57,729 nucleotides of DNA from Enterococcus songbeiensis (GCF_005405265.1 NZ_BJDS01000020.1:1-57729); one strand, 5' to 3'. Positions 47,236-57,729 are shown, counted from the first letter of the stretch. Program-made: numbers and translations. Notes: generated by a model from the letters alone, not told the origin.

Positions 47236-47932
47236 ACGCTTCATCTCCGGGTTCGTGAGACGCCAGCCATTTTTCTTCTGCCTCCACACGTTTTAAATAA
47301 TTCGGTAAAAAAGTATCTACAGCTGTCACCGGTTTTTTTGCCCCCAATTCAGCAAGGACAACACCTGATGGATAGTTCCATTCAGGAATTTGATTGATTG
47401 TAGCATCAGGTAAATTCTGCTGAATCTGTTCCGTAAATTTTGACACATCTGCTCCGACAAAAAAAACTTTTTGCTCACGAACTTTTTCACTCAGTTCTTC
47501 AAAGGAGATATGCTGATCCGGCCACACATTTATCAATTGCTCTTTTTGCCATTGGTAGGCACCTGCGTAGACATTTCCCCGCCGTGCATCAAAAATTGGT
47601 AAAATCCACCCATCGATATTGCGACAATTTGCAGCAATCACGGCTAAACTTGATACGCCCACAAGCTCCGCAGACAACGTATCTGCCAAGGTTTTCCCGG
47701 TCGTAACACCTATCCTCAAACCGGTGTAGGAACCCGGACCTTGTGCAACCACGATTCGCGTAATCTCTTTTGGTTTCCAATGCACCATTTCCACAAGTCC
47801 AGCAATTGCCGGCATCAAGGTAACACTATGATTTTTATTTACAGTTGTCTGCAACTGCCCAACAACCTGATCTTCTTCCATCAATCCGATTGCTAAGGAT
47901 TGATTCGATGTATCAATGGCTAAAATTTTCAT
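47219..47932 (-). CDS. tsaB: tRNA t6A37 threonylcarbamoyl modification protein TsaB
   Basis: 237 residues. A non-catalytic ASKHA-fold partner of TsaD. Hallmarks are MKILAIDTSNQSLAIGL, VAQGPGSYTGLRIGVTTGKT and FDARRGNVYAGAY. First gene of the tsaB-rimI-rimI2-tsaD operon. Confidence 0.95.
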   Translation of the reverse strand: MKILAIDTSNQSLAIGLMEEDQVVGQLQTTVNKNHSVTLMPAIAGLVEMVHWKPKEITRIVVAQGPGSYTGLRIGVTTGKTLADTLSAELVGVSSLAVIAANCRNIDGWILPIFDARRGNVYAGAYQWQKEQLINVWPDQHISFEELSEKVREQKVFFVGADVSKFTEQIQQNLPDATINQIPEWNYPSGVVLAELGAKKPVTAVDTFLPNYLKRVEAEEKWLASHEPGDEAYVEKI

Positions 47933-48007
47933 TTTTGCACCCTTCCTTTAAACACCATCATATTTTACCACAAATCAAAAAGAGGTACAGCCCATTGTTT
48001 TTCAAAA

Positions 48008-48037
48008 CAAAAAAACGGCTAAAACGAGCCGTTTTTT
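48008..48037. terminator. Terminator of the gal operon
   Basis: AAAACGGCT-AAAACG-AGCCGTTTT with A and T runs on both sides, just past the galR stop codon. Confidence 0.85.
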
Positions 48038-48046
48038 GCTATCATT

Positions 48047-49036
<990 letters not shown>

Positions 49037-49045
49037 TTACTCCCT

Positions 49046-50524
49046 TCACAAAACTTCTATAAACCGAGCAAAGGCAGCCTGTCCTTGTTCATCTCGTTTG
49101 AAAACACCGGCATCTTCCAACACCCGTGCAAAAATCAGTCCTACTTCTTTGCGCAGGATAGCTTCCGTTGTTTCTTTCGTAAACGTATAGTTGGTTTTCA
49201 ATTCATTCGCCCATTTCAAATGATAAGGTGCGATTTGATTGACTTCACCTAAAAGATATTTTTCGACTTCCACCAATTCAGTAGCTAAACGTGGGGGCAA
49301 AACAGCCAGTCCCATGACTTCGATCAATCCGATATTTTCTTTTTTAATGTGTTGAACATCTTGATGAGGATGGAAAATACCGTCCGGGTGTTCTTCGGAG
49401 ACATTATTGTCTCGCAAAACCAAATCTAATTCGAACAAATTATCTTTACGACGAGCAATTGGTGTGACCGTGTGATGTGGCGTACCATCTTCCGAGTAAG
49501 CCGAAATTTCCACCAAGTAATCGGAGTAATCACGCCATTTTTCAAAAATAAATTCTGCTGCCTCCACCAATTCTTCTTGCTTTGCAGATTGCAAGCGAAT
49601 AACGGAAAGAGGCCATTTGACAATTCCTGCTTGAACATTTGGAAAGTCAGATAACGTCACATTTTTCTCGATTGGGGCATTTGCCATTGCAAAAGTGTGT
49701 CTGCCACCTTGATAATGGTCATGAGATAAAATCGATCCACCAACGATTGGCAAATCCGCATTTGACCCTACAAAATAATGCGGTAAAACTTCCGTAATCC
49801 GCAACAAACGTTCGAAGGTCTCCTTGCCGATTTTCATTGGTCGATGTTCTTCAGCTAAAATAATACAATGTTCATTGTAATACGCATAAGGCGAATATTG
49901 AAAACCCCAACTCTCCCCATCCAGATTCATCCGAATGATTCGATGATTGGTCCGAGCAGGATAATTGACCCGACCTTGATAGCCTTCATTTTCCATACAA
50001 AGCATACATTTAGGATAATTGACCGCTGTCACATTTCGAGCAGCAGCAATTTGTTTAGGATCTTTCTCTGGTTTCGAAAGATTAATGGTGATTTCCAATT
50101 CTCCGTATTCTGTCTCCACTGGAAAAACGATATTTTTTGCAATAGCACGAGTTTTGATGTAATCGTTTGTTTTACATAACTCGAAAAAGTAATCGGTAGC
50201 TTCTTGCGGACTTTTTGCATATTGTTGGGCAAAAAGTGCATTGACAACTGATGGTGGCGGTGTCAAAAAATCCATCAGTTGACTTTCCAAGATTTCTTTT
50301 TGCGGTGTGTCTGTGATTACACCATTTTTTTGGGCTTGCATAATTAATTGATCCAGCAATTCCACTGATGACTGTTGTGGTTTTTGGCTGATAGTTTCAT
50401 CCAGCGAATCTTCTCCGATTAGCGCCAACAAGCGATTATGCAGGTAAAGACGATCAAGATCCATCCACCCACCTGCTTGGATGGCTAAAGTTGTAAAGTC
50501 AAAGATTGTTTGACTGATTGACAT
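49046..50524 (-). CDS. galT: UDP-glucose-hexose-1-phosphate uridylyltransferase (Firmicutes type)
   Basis: 492 residues, the long GalT2 type of Firmicutes and unlike the ~350-residue E. coli GalT. It swaps UMP between UDP-glucose and galactose-1-phosphate. The region PIVGGSILSHDHYQGGRHTF contains the histidines around the active site. The start follows GGAGGGAACAGATTTC. Between galE and galR in the Leloir operon. Confidence 0.95.
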   Translation of the reverse strand: MSISQTIFDFTTLAIQAGGWMDLDRLYLHNRLLALIGEDSLDETISQKPQQSSVELLDQLIMQAQKNGVITDTPQKEILESQLMDFLTPPPSVVNALFAQQYAKSPQEATDYFFELCKTNDYIKTRAIAKNIVFPVETEYGELEITINLSKPEKDPKQIAAARNVTAVNYPKCMLCMENEGYQGRVNYPARTNHRIIRMNLDGESWGFQYSPYAYYNEHCIILAEEHRPMKIGKETFERLLRITEVLPHYFVGSNADLPIVGGSILSHDHYQGGRHTFAMANAPIEKNVTLSDFPNVQAGIVKWPLSVIRLQSAKQEELVEAAEFIFEKWRDYSDYLVEISAYSEDGTPHHTVTPIARRKDNLFELDLVLRDNNVSEEHPDGIFHPHQDVQHIKKENIGLIEVMGLAVLPPRLATELVEVEKYLLGEVNQIAPYHLKWANELKTNYTFTKETTEAILRKEVGLIFARVLEDAGVFKRDEQGQAAFARFIEVL

Positions 50525-50539
50525 GAAATCTGTTCCCTC

Positions 50540-51529
50540 CTATTTTTCATACCCGTTTGGATGACTAACGTGCCAATCCCAAGCCGTTTGAATAATTGCT
50601 TTTACATCCGTATATTGCGGTTTCCAGCCTAATACTTCCTGTGCTTTATCACTTGCTGCAATCAAAGTACCTGGATCACCTGCACGACGTGGTGCTACGT
50701 TTGCCGGAATTTCTTTTCCTGTCACTTCTCGAGCAGCATCCAACATTTCTTTGACAGAATAGCCATGATTGCTTCCTAAATTAAAGGCATTGCTTTCATT
50801 GCCCGCTTTTAAATATTCCAATGCAAGGATATGAGCAGCAATCAAATCCTCTACCTGTACATAGTCCCGAACACAGGTCCCATCAGGTGTATCATAATCA
50901 TCCCCAAAAATTGCCAACTGTTTCCGTTGCCCTAGTGCAACTTGCAAGATAATCGGTACCAAATGCGTTTCCGGATTGTGGTCTTCCCCGATGGAGGCGT
51001 CTGCTTTAGCGCCTGCTACATTAAAGTAACGCAAAGCAACATATTTCATTCCATACGCGTTGTCGCACCATTTCATCATTTTTTCCATCATTAATTTACT
51101 TTCGCCATAGGGATTTTTAGGCTTTTGTGGTGTTGTTTCGCGAATCGGTACTTCTTCTGGTTCTCCATAAGTAGCGGCTGTTGATGAGAAAACGATATGT
51201 TTCACATCATTTTCCTGCATCACTTCCAATAACACCTGCATCCCGTGGACATTGTTATTAAAATACATCAGCGGTTTTTCAACTGATTCTCCTACTAATG
51301 AGCTTGCAGCAAAGTGAATGACACCTTCGATGGCTTCTTTTTCAAATACTTGCTGCAAAAACGGTTTGTCCCGCACATCGCCTTCATAAAAACGTGCAGC
51401 AGGATGGATTGCCTGTTTATGTCCGGTTAATAAATTATCAACAACTACGACGTCGTATCCTTTTTCAATAAGCTGATCAACAGCATGAGAGCCGATGTAA
51501 CCTGCCCCGCCTAATACTAAAACTGCCAT
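50540..51529 (-). CDS. galE: UDP-glucose 4-epimerase
   Basis: 329 residues of the extended short-chain dehydrogenase family. [16 protein letters not shown] is the NAD-binding loop, the catalytic [10 protein letters not shown] motif has Tyr and Lys, and [11 protein letters not shown] follows. It interconverts UDP-galactose and UDP-glucose. AAGGAGAAGATAAA precedes the start. Confidence 0.96.
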   Translation of the reverse strand: MAVLVLGGAGYIGSHAVDQLIEKGYDVVVVDNLLTGHKQAIHPAARFYEGDVRDKPFLQQVFEKEAIEGVIHFAASSLVGESVEKPLMYFNNNVHGMQVLLEVMQENDVKHIVFSSTAATYGEPEEVPIRETTPQKPKNPYGESKLMMEKMMKWCDNAYGMKYVALRYFNVAGAKADASIGEDHNPETHLVPIILQVALGQRKQLAIFGDDYDTPDGTCVRDYVQVEDLIAAHILALEYLKAGNESNAFNLGSNHGYSVKEMLDAAREVTGKEIPANVAPRRAGDPGTLIAASDKAQEVLGWKPQYTDVKAIIQTAWDWHVSHPNGYEK

Positions 51530-51607
51530 TTTATCTTCTCCTTTGTCTGTTGGGTAACTAATTTTTCACTTTTTTCGACCTGCTCCACTAAAAACAGCCT
51601 CAGTAAC

Positions 51608-52768
51608 CTAAGAAAGTTTTCTTGCCCCGTCATCAATGCTTGCTTTATAAATATCTGTGGCATAGCCGATTTTATTATTATACTCCTTCTTCACTGTGGC
51701 AACAAAATTTTCCCATTCAGAATCTTTGACCAGGGCAATCGCGCAACCGCCAAAACCAGCGCCGGTCATCCGCGCACCGAGAACCCCGGGCTGTGCTTGA
51801 GCAGCAGAAACAAGTGTATCCAATTCGATACCAGTTACTTCATAATCATTTTGTAAAGAGTCATGAGAAGCATTCAATAATTTACCAAAGGTTTCTAAAT
51901 CTCCTTTGACTAAAGCAGCCTTCGCTTTTAATGTCCGTTGATTTTCTGTGACCGCATGCTTTGCTCGTTTGATCAACGTGTCATCTCCGATAAGCTCTGT
52001 ATGAGCATAGAACGTTTCTTCATCCAATTCACCAAGTGACTTGATCGTGAGCTTGGTTTGCAACCGGCTTAATGCTTCTTCACATTCCGCTCGCCTTTCA
52101 TTATATTTGGAATCTGCTAATTCTCGCCGTTTGTTAGTGTTCATGATTGCAACCACGTATTCTCCAAATTCTGCCGGTACTACCTCATATTCCAATGTAT
52201 TCGTGTCTAATAATAATGCATGATCTTTTTGTCCCATGCCAATCGCAAATTGATCCATAATCCCAGAATTAACACCGATAAATTTATTTTCTACTCGTTT
52301 GCCGGTAATGACCAAGTCAAGGCGTTTCACCGTCAATTGGAATAAATCTTCTAAAATAACTCCCGTCAAAAGTTCGATAGAAGCAGAAGAGGAAAGACCT
52401 GCACCATTCGGAATCGTACCGTAAAAAACAATTTCCATCCCAGTGTCGATTGCATGTCCGTCTTCTTTTAGAAAATGCATCATTCCTTTTGGATAATTTG
52501 TCCAATCATGCTCTTTTTTATAGTGCAGATCATTGATTGAAAATTCGATGATTCCTTTTTCAGGAAAATTCTCCGAATATAAACGAACGAGATCGTCTTC
52601 CCGTTTTTTTGCTACACCAAATGTTCCAATTGTGATAGCTGCCGGAAAAACAAAACCACCATTATAATCCGTGTGCTCACCAATCAAATTAATTCTTCCT
52701 GGCGCAAAATATTCGCCTGTTGGTTCTGTTCCAAACTTTTCTTTGAAGATCTCTTGTAAATTTTTCAT
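51608..52768 (-). CDS. galK: Galactokinase
   Basis: 386 residues, GHMP kinase family. [15 protein letters not shown] is the galactokinase signature, [13 protein letters not shown] the ATP loop and [17 protein letters not shown] the third motif. It phosphorylates galactose at C1. First gene of galK-galE-galT-galR, started from a strong promoter with two inverted-repeat operators. Confidence 0.96.
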   Translation of the reverse strand: MKNLQEIFKEKFGTEPTGEYFAPGRINLIGEHTDYNGGFVFPAAITIGTFGVAKKREDDLVRLYSENFPEKGIIEFSINDLHYKKEHDWTNYPKGMMHFLKEDGHAIDTGMEIVFYGTIPNGAGLSSSASIELLTGVILEDLFQLTVKRLDLVITGKRVENKFIGVNSGIMDQFAIGMGQKDHALLLDTNTLEYEVVPAEFGEYVVAIMNTNKRRELADSKYNERRAECEEALSRLQTKLTIKSLGELDEETFYAHTELIGDDTLIKRAKHAVTENQRTLKAKAALVKGDLETFGKLLNASHDSLQNDYEVTGIELDTLVSAAQAQPGVLGARMTGAGFGGCAIALVKDSEWENFVATVKKEYNNKIGYATDIYKASIDDGARKLS

Positions 52769-52788
52769 CGTACACCTCTCACTTTTTA

Positions 52789-52829
52789 TTTAGTAAATTT
52801 ATTATATAATATTTACTAAATATTTTCAA
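52789..52829 (-). promoter_or_regulatory. galK promoter with two GalR operator candidates
   Basis: On the minus strand TTGAAA (52829-52824), 17 bases, TATAAT (52806-52801). TTTACTAAA (52812-52820) sits in the spacer and TTTAGTAAA (52789-52797) near the start point; the two are exact reverse complements, 23 bases apart. This suits repression by the LacI-type regulator encoded at the end of the operon. Confidence 0.8.
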
Positions 52830-52911
52830 CGTTTTTGTAAGTGTTTTAACTTTTCATTTTTCGCAGTTTCCGTCATAATGAAAGAAGAAGATAAGGAATG
52901 GAGTGAGTCCG

Positions 52912-53079
52912 ATGAAAAAATTTGCTTCAGGTGTCTTAGTCGGCACATTAGCAACCGTAGCGGCAGCAGCAGGATTTGTCTTCGCTGTCAAAAAACAAGT
53001 GATCGATCCAATCGATGAAAAAGAAGCGATGATCGAAGAAAATCGTAAGAAAGCAATGCGTAAACGTGTTGCTCGCTAA
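52912..53079 (+). CDS. DUF3042 family small protein
   Basis: 55 residues: an N-terminal hydrophobic, alanine-rich helix (about 5-26, GTLATVAAAAGFVFAV) followed by a charged helical tail (EENRKKAMRKRVAR). It resembles the DUF3042 family I recall from lactic acid bacteria; function unknown. GGAGTGAGTCCG precedes the ATG. It is divergent from galK and ends at a bidirectional terminator. Confidence 0.82.
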   Translation: MKKFASGVLVGTLATVAAAAGFVFAVKKQVIDPIDEKEAMIEENRKKAMRKRVAR

Positions 53080-53116
53080 AAAGAACCGCTGATTTCACTA
53101 ATCAGCGGTTCTTTTT
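53080..53116. terminator. Bidirectional terminator, DUF3042 / FAD protein
   Basis: AAAGAACCGCTGATT and AATCAGCGGTTCTTT form a perfect 15-bp stem with a 5-base loop; a T run follows on the plus strand. The stop codon of the minus-strand gene overlaps it. Confidence 0.9.
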
Positions 53117-54901
53117 CATTAGTAATAGAGAAATCTTATCTGCCTGACGTAGATTCCATGCATTGGTTCCTGGACGAGAAACGCTTGCCGTCAACCAGTC
53201 TTCTCCCTCGACTGGAAGACCGAAACAATAAAGGTTTGGCTGGGGAATTCCCTTTGAAGTCAACACACGATTGGTTTTTCTTTCAACAGCCAATGCACCA
53301 GTCTTTAATTTGCCTGAATAAGTAAAAGATGTTGCCAATCCTTGTTGGCGGAGATTTTTCAGCAAAGGATTCCTTGTAGCAAAAAGCTGTGTATCTGGTA
53401 ATCTTGCTTCAATCAATGTGTCAGATAAAATTTTTTGTCCATTTAAAGAAACAGAAAATTTTTCATCTAACAATTTAATAGGCGTTTTGGGCGGAAGAAT
53501 CGTCAAAATACCCGACTCAATCAACGCAAGCAACTCTTCACTTCGTTCCAACGTTGGACCAATTGTTAAAAAAGCATCTAAAGGAACAAACCATTGCCAC
53601 ATACACTCTAATTCTTCCTTGCTGAACAAATTATGGAACAGCATAAACCGCACCGGGTCTCGCAAATCTTTCCAGACGTCAATTGCTGCAGCTACCGGCC
53701 CATCTATGGTTCCTTTTTTCGCCTCACTAATTTGCCACTGCAAATAAGCTATCAGTTCTTGTTGAAAGGATTCTGTGAAAAACCGCGCCGGATCAGCTAT
53801 CTTCTCCCAATTCCAACGCTGTTTATCCAACGAAGGAAATGTTGAAAGGATTTCTCTACCCTTTTCAATAAACTGATTTGTAAATGTATCAACAGCAATC
53901 GGCAGTTTTTCTTCAAGAATTCGTTGTCGATAATAAACCAGCTCCACTTCCTTTTTCATGTTATCAAAAAAAGAAGGAACTTCTGCAGATTGTTTTCTTT
54001 TATTTAAGTACTCAGGAGTCAGAAAATGCGGTTTCGCTGCTTCTCCCCATCCTTTTTGATTTTTGCCTCGAGGAAAATAAGGGACCCCTCGTCTAGATAC
54101 GGCATACATTTTCGGCTCTCTGCCTGAAGGGATGTACCGCAATTTTTCCTCTCCTTCAAATTTTCCACCTCGTTGCAAAGAAAACAAACTAAGATAATCA
54201 AAAAATGCCAATCCTAATCCCCGAAAAAAAATCGGCTGTGCTCCTGGAATCGAATCCACCACGACATCGGCTGCATTACTTGGCGGTTGGTAAATTAAGC
54301 CATTTTTTTTCGCATATTGAAAAAATTCCGTTTCTTCTTTAGTCCCTTCATTTTGCCAATACCCAGTAGCCAGTGCCAATTGATCTACAAACTGTGGTTG
54401 ATGCTCCGTGGTTACTAAAAAGCCTTGTTTATGAGGAAGTGCCGCAAGAACTTTAGTCTTAAAAAAAGTCACTTGTTTTTTTGGGGAGAGTTGTTGCCGT
54501 AACTGTTGATAAAACCATCGTTGGTAGAATCCGTAAAGCGCCCTGCTCGTGACATCGTTTTCCTTCAGCCGCAATACTTCTTCCATAAAATACTGTTTTT
54601 CTTTGCCACCATTTCTTTTGATAAATTCATAACCAAGTTGCTTGCTCCATTGAAAAAGATCCAAGCCATTTCTTTTTTTTCCCATTATATCTACGCGATC
54701 ATCCGTGAATAAAGTCACTTGCTGAGCAACGGTATTCATCTTTAAATTTTTGGATTGCTCTTCTCGCCAAACGCTGCCGCCAATCCCCACATGATCAAAA
54801 AGAAAAATTTCTATTGGTTCATCTGCCGCAGAATGATTTACCACTAAGCGCTCACACAAAGACAAGCCTCGAGGTCCTGCACCTACAATCCCAATTTTCA
54901 T
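53102..54901 (-). CDS. FAD/NAD(P)-binding domain protein
   Basis: 599 residues. A Rossmann FAD-binding motif lies at the N-terminus (KIGIVGAGPRGLSLCERLVV), and conserved segments follow (GGSVWREEQSKNLKMNT, FFRGLGLAFFDYLSLFS). The C-terminal end carries a second flavoprotein motif (YCFGLPVEGEDWLTASVSRP). It is probably a flavin-dependent oxidoreductase; the substrate is unknown. It overlaps the upstream DUF488 gene by four bases, so the two are likely to act in one process. Confidence 0.8.
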   Translation of the reverse strand: MKIGIVGAGPRGLSLCERLVVNHSAADEPIEIFLFDHVGIGGSVWREEQSKNLKMNTVAQQVTLFTDDRVDIMGKKRNGLDLFQWSKQLGYEFIKRNGGKEKQYFMEEVLRLKENDVTSRALYGFYQRWFYQQLRQQLSPKKQVTFFKTKVLAALPHKQGFLVTTEHQPQFVDQLALATGYWQNEGTKEETEFFQYAKKNGLIYQPPSNAADVVVDSIPGAQPIFFRGLGLAFFDYLSLFSLQRGGKFEGEEKLRYIPSGREPKMYAVSRRGVPYFPRGKNQKGWGEAAKPHFLTPEYLNKRKQSAEVPSFFDNMKKEVELVYYRQRILEEKLPIAVDTFTNQFIEKGREILSTFPSLDKQRWNWEKIADPARFFTESFQQELIAYLQWQISEAKKGTIDGPVAAAIDVWKDLRDPVRFMLFHNLFSKEELECMWQWFVPLDAFLTIGPTLERSEELLALIESGILTILPPKTPIKLLDEKFSVSLNGQKILSDTLIEARLPDTQLFATRNPLLKNLRQQGLATSFTYSGKLKTGALAVERKTNRVLTSKGIPQPNLYCFGLPVEGEDWLTASVSRPGTNAWNLRQADKISLLLMKKNR

Positions 54902-55251
54902 AGGCTTTCCAAATATTCTTTTAGTACGACTGCCTGGTTCTCGGTTTGATTTTTGGCACCGTATAAAAGAGTGACCGTTGGATATTTTTGGATGTCATCT
55001 TGCAAAATAGTCACTGCTTCTTTAGCAGGGGATGTTTTTAATTCTGCAAGATATTTTTCTCGAAACATTGGATACTTCCCCGATTCATGATTAAACCATT
55101 TTCGTAACGCTGTCGTTGGCGCAATCTCTTTTAACCACTCATCCAATTGAGCCTCTGTTTTTTTTATTCCTCGAGGCCAAATGCGATCAACCAGTACCCT
55201 AAATCCGTCAGTTGGTTCTGCTTCTTCATAAATTCTCTTTAATTTGATCAT
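54898..55251 (-). CDS. DUF488 family protein
   Basis: 117 residues, full length for the short DUF488 family. Typical segments: FRVLVDRIWPRGIKK, WFNHESGKYPMFREKYLAEL and VTLLYGAKN. Some family members are linked to heme or redox functions, but no activity can be assigned here. The start at 55251 follows GGAGGGGATCGAA. Coupled to the FAD protein by ATGA. Confidence 0.85.
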   Translation of the reverse strand: MIKLKRIYEEAEPTDGFRVLVDRIWPRGIKKTEAQLDEWLKEIAPTTALRKWFNHESGKYPMFREKYLAELKTSPAKEAVTILQDDIQKYPTVTLLYGAKNQTENQAVVLKEYLESL

Positions 55252-55315
55252 TTCGATCCCCTCCACTTAAAGTGTAGCATTTTCAAAAAGAACCACAAAA
55301 TCATTGCGCTTTTTC

Positions 55316-55344
55316 AAAAAAAAATCACCCTTTTCAGAGTGATT
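55316..55344 (-). terminator. Terminator of the rhodanese gene
   Basis: AATCAC and GTGATT with a 10-base loop, followed by nine T residues on the minus strand. Confidence 0.75.
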
Positions 55345-55350
55345 TCTTGT

Positions 55351-55749
55351 TTAAATATTCTTAGATTTTGTTTTGCCCGTCCAGCTTTGATAGCCGCCCT
55401 TTAGCAAATACATATCTTTGTAGCCTTGTTTTCTTAATTTATTCGCCGCACGAATACTCATCGATTTTTTTTGATCGTAAATATAAACGGGTTGATCTTT
55501 ACGGATACTATTGTAAGAATTCGACAAAACGGAATAAGGGATATTTCGTGCCCCTAAAATATGTCCTGCATCAAACTCGTCCTTTTCCCGAACATCAATC
55601 ACTTGAGCTTTTCGCATGCCTTCTTTAAATTCTTCTTCCGTTAAAACTTTTGCGGAACGTTTTGCCATGATACGTAGATACAATTCATTGGCTCCGATCG
55701 CTAGTAAAATCGCTAATAAAATAATATTGATCCAAGCTAAAGGACTCAT
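55351..55749 (-). CDS. Membrane-anchored rhodanese-like protein
   Basis: 132 residues. One N-terminal helix (about 4-24) precedes a rhodanese domain (about 35-128, VIDVREKDEFDAGHILGARN). The usual active-site Cys is replaced: the loop after VYIYDQKKSMS has no cysteine, so sulfur transfer activity is doubtful. YqhL/YibN-type proteins look like this. It lies 15 bases after glk and may share its transcript. Confidence 0.85.
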   Translation of the reverse strand: MSPLAWINIILLAILLAIGANELYLRIMAKRSAKVLTEEEFKEGMRKAQVIDVREKDEFDAGHILGARNIPYSVLSNSYNSIRKDQPVYIYDQKKSMSIRAANKLRKQGYKDMYLLKGGYQSWTGKTKSKNI

Positions 55750-55764
55750 TCACTTCTACCCTCT

Positions 55765-56730
55765 CTATTCTACAAATTGCAATGCCAATGAACCTGCTCC
55801 GATAACGCCGGCTTCATTGCCTAATTCTGCTAGTTTGATCTGAGTGCTGTTGCGCACTTGTGGAAATGTAAATTCTTTAAAATAGTTTTCTACTCGGCTT
55901 CGTAAAAATTCTCCTGCTGCAGATACGCCGCCACCTAAAACAACACTTGAAGGATTCAGCGTATTTCCAAGGTTTCCGCAAGCTAATCCTAGATAGAAAC
56001 AAACTTTGTCTACAACCATCAAAGCAAAAGGATCATCCTTTTCTGCTGATTCAAAAACATCTTTTGAACTGATATCCTGACCATCATCCAACCGTTTTTT
56101 CAGTTCAGAATCTCCAGCATATTCTTCAGCAAGATGTCGTGCTACTCGAACGACTCCCGTAGCACTAGAAACAGTTTCTAAACAACCACGCTTGCCACAG
56201 GTACATTCAAATCCATGAGGATCTACGGTAATGTGACCGACTTCTCCGGCACAACCAGCAACACCGTGCAATAATTTTCCTTCAGCGATGATTCCGCCAC
56301 CAACTCCGGTTCCTAAGGTGATGAAAACAACATCTGGATTATTTTCGCCAGCACCTTTCCAACGTTCACCAAGAGCCGCTACATTGGCATCATTGTCTAA
56401 AGTAAATCGAATTCCGGTTCCTTCTTCGATTTGTTGACGAACAGGCTGGATAGTTGTCCAGTTTAAGTTGTAGGCACCCACAACAGTTCCTTTTTCCCGG
56501 TCAACACTTCCTGGAGTCCCCATACCGATTCCTAAGAAATCATCCGCTTTCATATCGTAAAGATTTAAATGGTGATTGATTGATTCAATAATATCTGGAA
56601 CAATATGTGATCCATCATCTAAGATATTGGTTTCAATACTCCATTTTTGTTGAATGTCTCCATCGACTGTCATGATGGCAAATTTAACGGTGGTACCTCC
56701 TAAATCGATACCAATAATTTTTTTATCCAT
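55765..56730 (-). CDS. glk: ROK family glucokinase
   Basis: 321 residues. ATP-binding IGIDLGGTTVKFAIM at the N-terminus, the GTGVGGGIIAEGKLLHG region, GEVGHITVDP and the zinc/ROK motif CTCGKRGCLE. It phosphorylates glucose. It is preceded by yqgQ, whose end contains the AAAGGA ribosome binding site; the yqgQ-glk-rhodanese order is typical of Bacilli. Confidence 0.94.
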   Translation of the reverse strand: MDKKIIGIDLGGTTVKFAIMTVDGDIQQKWSIETNILDDGSHIVPDIIESINHHLNLYDMKADDFLGIGMGTPGSVDREKGTVVGAYNLNWTTIQPVRQQIEEGTGIRFTLDNDANVAALGERWKGAGENNPDVVFITLGTGVGGGIIAEGKLLHGVAGCAGEVGHITVDPHGFECTCGKRGCLETVSSATGVVRVARHLAEEYAGDSELKKRLDDGQDISSKDVFESAEKDDPFALMVVDKVCFYLGLACGNLGNTLNPSSVVLGGGVSAAGEFLRSRVENYFKEFTFPQVRNSTQIKLAELGNEAGVIGAGSLALQFVE

Positions 56731-56736
56731 GCTAAA

Positions 56737-56943
56737 CTATCCTTTCTCGCGACTTTCCTCAATGCGATGCTCCCGCTTTAAAACACGCCAAGCGGTCATA
56801 TAAGTTTCATGATCAATCACGCGACCATCATAAAGATTACGCAACTCGATCATCATCAATTCGATGTCATACAGTCGTTTGCCGACATAAATGTACATTC
56901 CGAATTGTTTGAATAATTGTTGAACATCGTACAGGGTTTCCAT
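56737..56943 (-). CDS. YqgQ family small protein (DUF910)
   Basis: 68 residues. METLYDVQQLFKQFGMYIYV and GKRLYDIELM are typical of the YqgQ family, found just upstream of glk in many Bacilli; function unknown. The start at 56943 follows GAGGAAGTGC. The frame extends 16 codons upstream without support. Confidence 0.85.
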   Translation of the reverse strand: METLYDVQQLFKQFGMYIYVGKRLYDIELMMIELRNLYDGRVIDHETYMTAWRVLKREHRIEESREKG

Positions 56944-57133
56944 ATAAAGCACTTCCTCGACTATTATACAAGTAAATCTCTTGTTGTACAAAAGAATTTC
57001 AAAAAAAAAGCAGAAAACAGTTCTCTACTATCTTACTATCTACAGTTCTAAATATCAAAGTACCAAATTTCTATGATTTATTTCGACCAAAAATTACTTT
57101 GGATTTTCACTGGAAAAAATAGATAGTTTTCAT

Positions 57134-57499
57134 TCACCCAAACGGACAATATGTCTCATGTTTTGCCTGATATTCTGTCAACTTCTTGATTTTTTCTTTC
57201 TTAAATTCAATTATTGATACCCCATCAAAGGCGTATTCCTGCTCTTCCCGCGCACGAAAGTACCACTCAACAACAAAAATATCAGACTGGACCGCAAAAA
57301 TTCGATCAATCCGCCATTCCAAAACATCTTGCTTTGCTTTCATCGATTCTATCCACTGAGATAGTTGTGACAGTCCACAATAAATCGGCCCATAGCATTC
57401 TCGGTAATAGATGTCCTCAATAAAATATTCCTCAATTTTAGAAAAATCTTTTGTTACCCATGACTCAAACCATTCTTTAATAATTGTTTTTTGATCCAT
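57134..57499 (-). CDS. SnoaL-like / NTF2-fold protein
   Basis: 121 residues. The pattern IIKEWFESWVTKDFSKIEEY at the N-terminus and FDGVSIIEFKKEKIKKLTEY near the C-terminus fit the SnoaL-like NTF2 cone fold. Members include cyclases, isomerases and many proteins of unknown role, so no reaction is assigned. TTAGGAGGGGAAA precedes the start. Monocistronic as far as the window shows. Confidence 0.8.
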   Translation of the reverse strand: MDQKTIIKEWFESWVTKDFSKIEEYFIEDIYYRECYGPIYCGLSQLSQWIESMKAKQDVLEWRIDRIFAVQSDIFVVEWYFRAREEQEYAFDGVSIIEFKKEKIKKLTEYQAKHETYCPFG

Positions 57500-57729
57500 T
57501 TTCCCCTCCTAAGCTTTCTTTTTCCAATGATTTCTGTTACGTAGTTTCCACGATTACTTACTACTTTGGTAGAGTGAGTATTCCTCATTTTTATCTTCTC
57601 TTCATTATAGGATGAGCGCTTGCAAAGAGCAAAACTTATTCAATTCATCCTCTCCTGAATAATTCATAGCTTTTTTGAAATGCTATTTAAACATTGTCCT
57701 AACGCTGTTTATTGTTTTATTACCCAACA

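Overview
The window looks like chromosome of a low-GC lactic acid bacterium of the genus Enterococcus or a close relative. The evidence is the gene order prfC / CorC / AI-2E / amidase / mutY-recX / rlmD / polC-proS-eep-cdsA-uppS / frr-pyrH-tsf-rpsB, an arginine deiminase operon beside argR-argS, a galKETR Leloir operon, and small lineage-typical proteins (DUF1827, DUF3042, YqgQ). The species cannot be named from this. Most chromosomal genes are intact, have strong AGGAGG-type ribosome binding sites and end in clear hairpin terminators.

Layout. 0.2-12.3 kb: stress, repair, envelope and RNA-modification genes. 12.4-25.0 kb: a run of minus-strand core genes for replication (polC), translation (proS, frr, tsf, rpsB), envelope lipids (uppS, cdsA), intramembrane proteolysis (eep/rseP) and UMP kinase. 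25.0-37.3 kb: a 12.2-kb integrated element inserted in the 5' leader of rpsB. 37.4-45.1 kb: arginine metabolism (argR, T-box-controlled argS, arcABC, a Crp/Fnr regulator). 45.2-47.9 kb: the t6A tRNA-modification genes tsaB/tsaD with two RimI-like acetyltransferases. 48.0-52.8 kb: galK-galE-galT-galR. 52.9-57.5 kb: DUF3042, a FAD/NAD(P) protein with DUF488, a rhodanese, a ROK glucokinase with YqgQ, and a SnoaL-like protein.

The element is the unusual part. It is bounded by perfect 129-bp direct repeats (24994-25122 and 37176-37304) that carry the rpsB leader, its ribosome binding site and its first six codons. Integration cut rpsB off from its own promoter, and the element supplies a near-copy with the same -35, spacing and -10 plus the same downstream AGGTGTG. 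Inside are a tyrosine recombinase whose frame is broken at a slippery A5G3 run, a winged-helix replication initiator behind a 13-codon leader peptide, a hairpin- and repeat-rich candidate origin, a sigma-like factor operon repressed by an XRE regulator whose operator fills the promoter spacer, and a tightly overlapping operon of seven small unknown proteins followed, behind a terminator, by one 801-residue phage tail tape measure protein. There is also a roughly 0.6-kb GC-rich island without a credible gene, probably a structured RNA. No capsid, terminase, portal, baseplate, lysis or conjugation genes were recognised. The whole element is enriched in the tetranucleotide ACTG/CAGT: 30 occurrences in a 710-bp sample against 4 in a chromosomal control of the same size.

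The working picture is an integrating, probably self-replicating, satellite-like element that may exploit or interfere with a helper phage through its tape measure protein. This is inference; the boundaries, repeats, promoters and open frames are read directly from the sequence.
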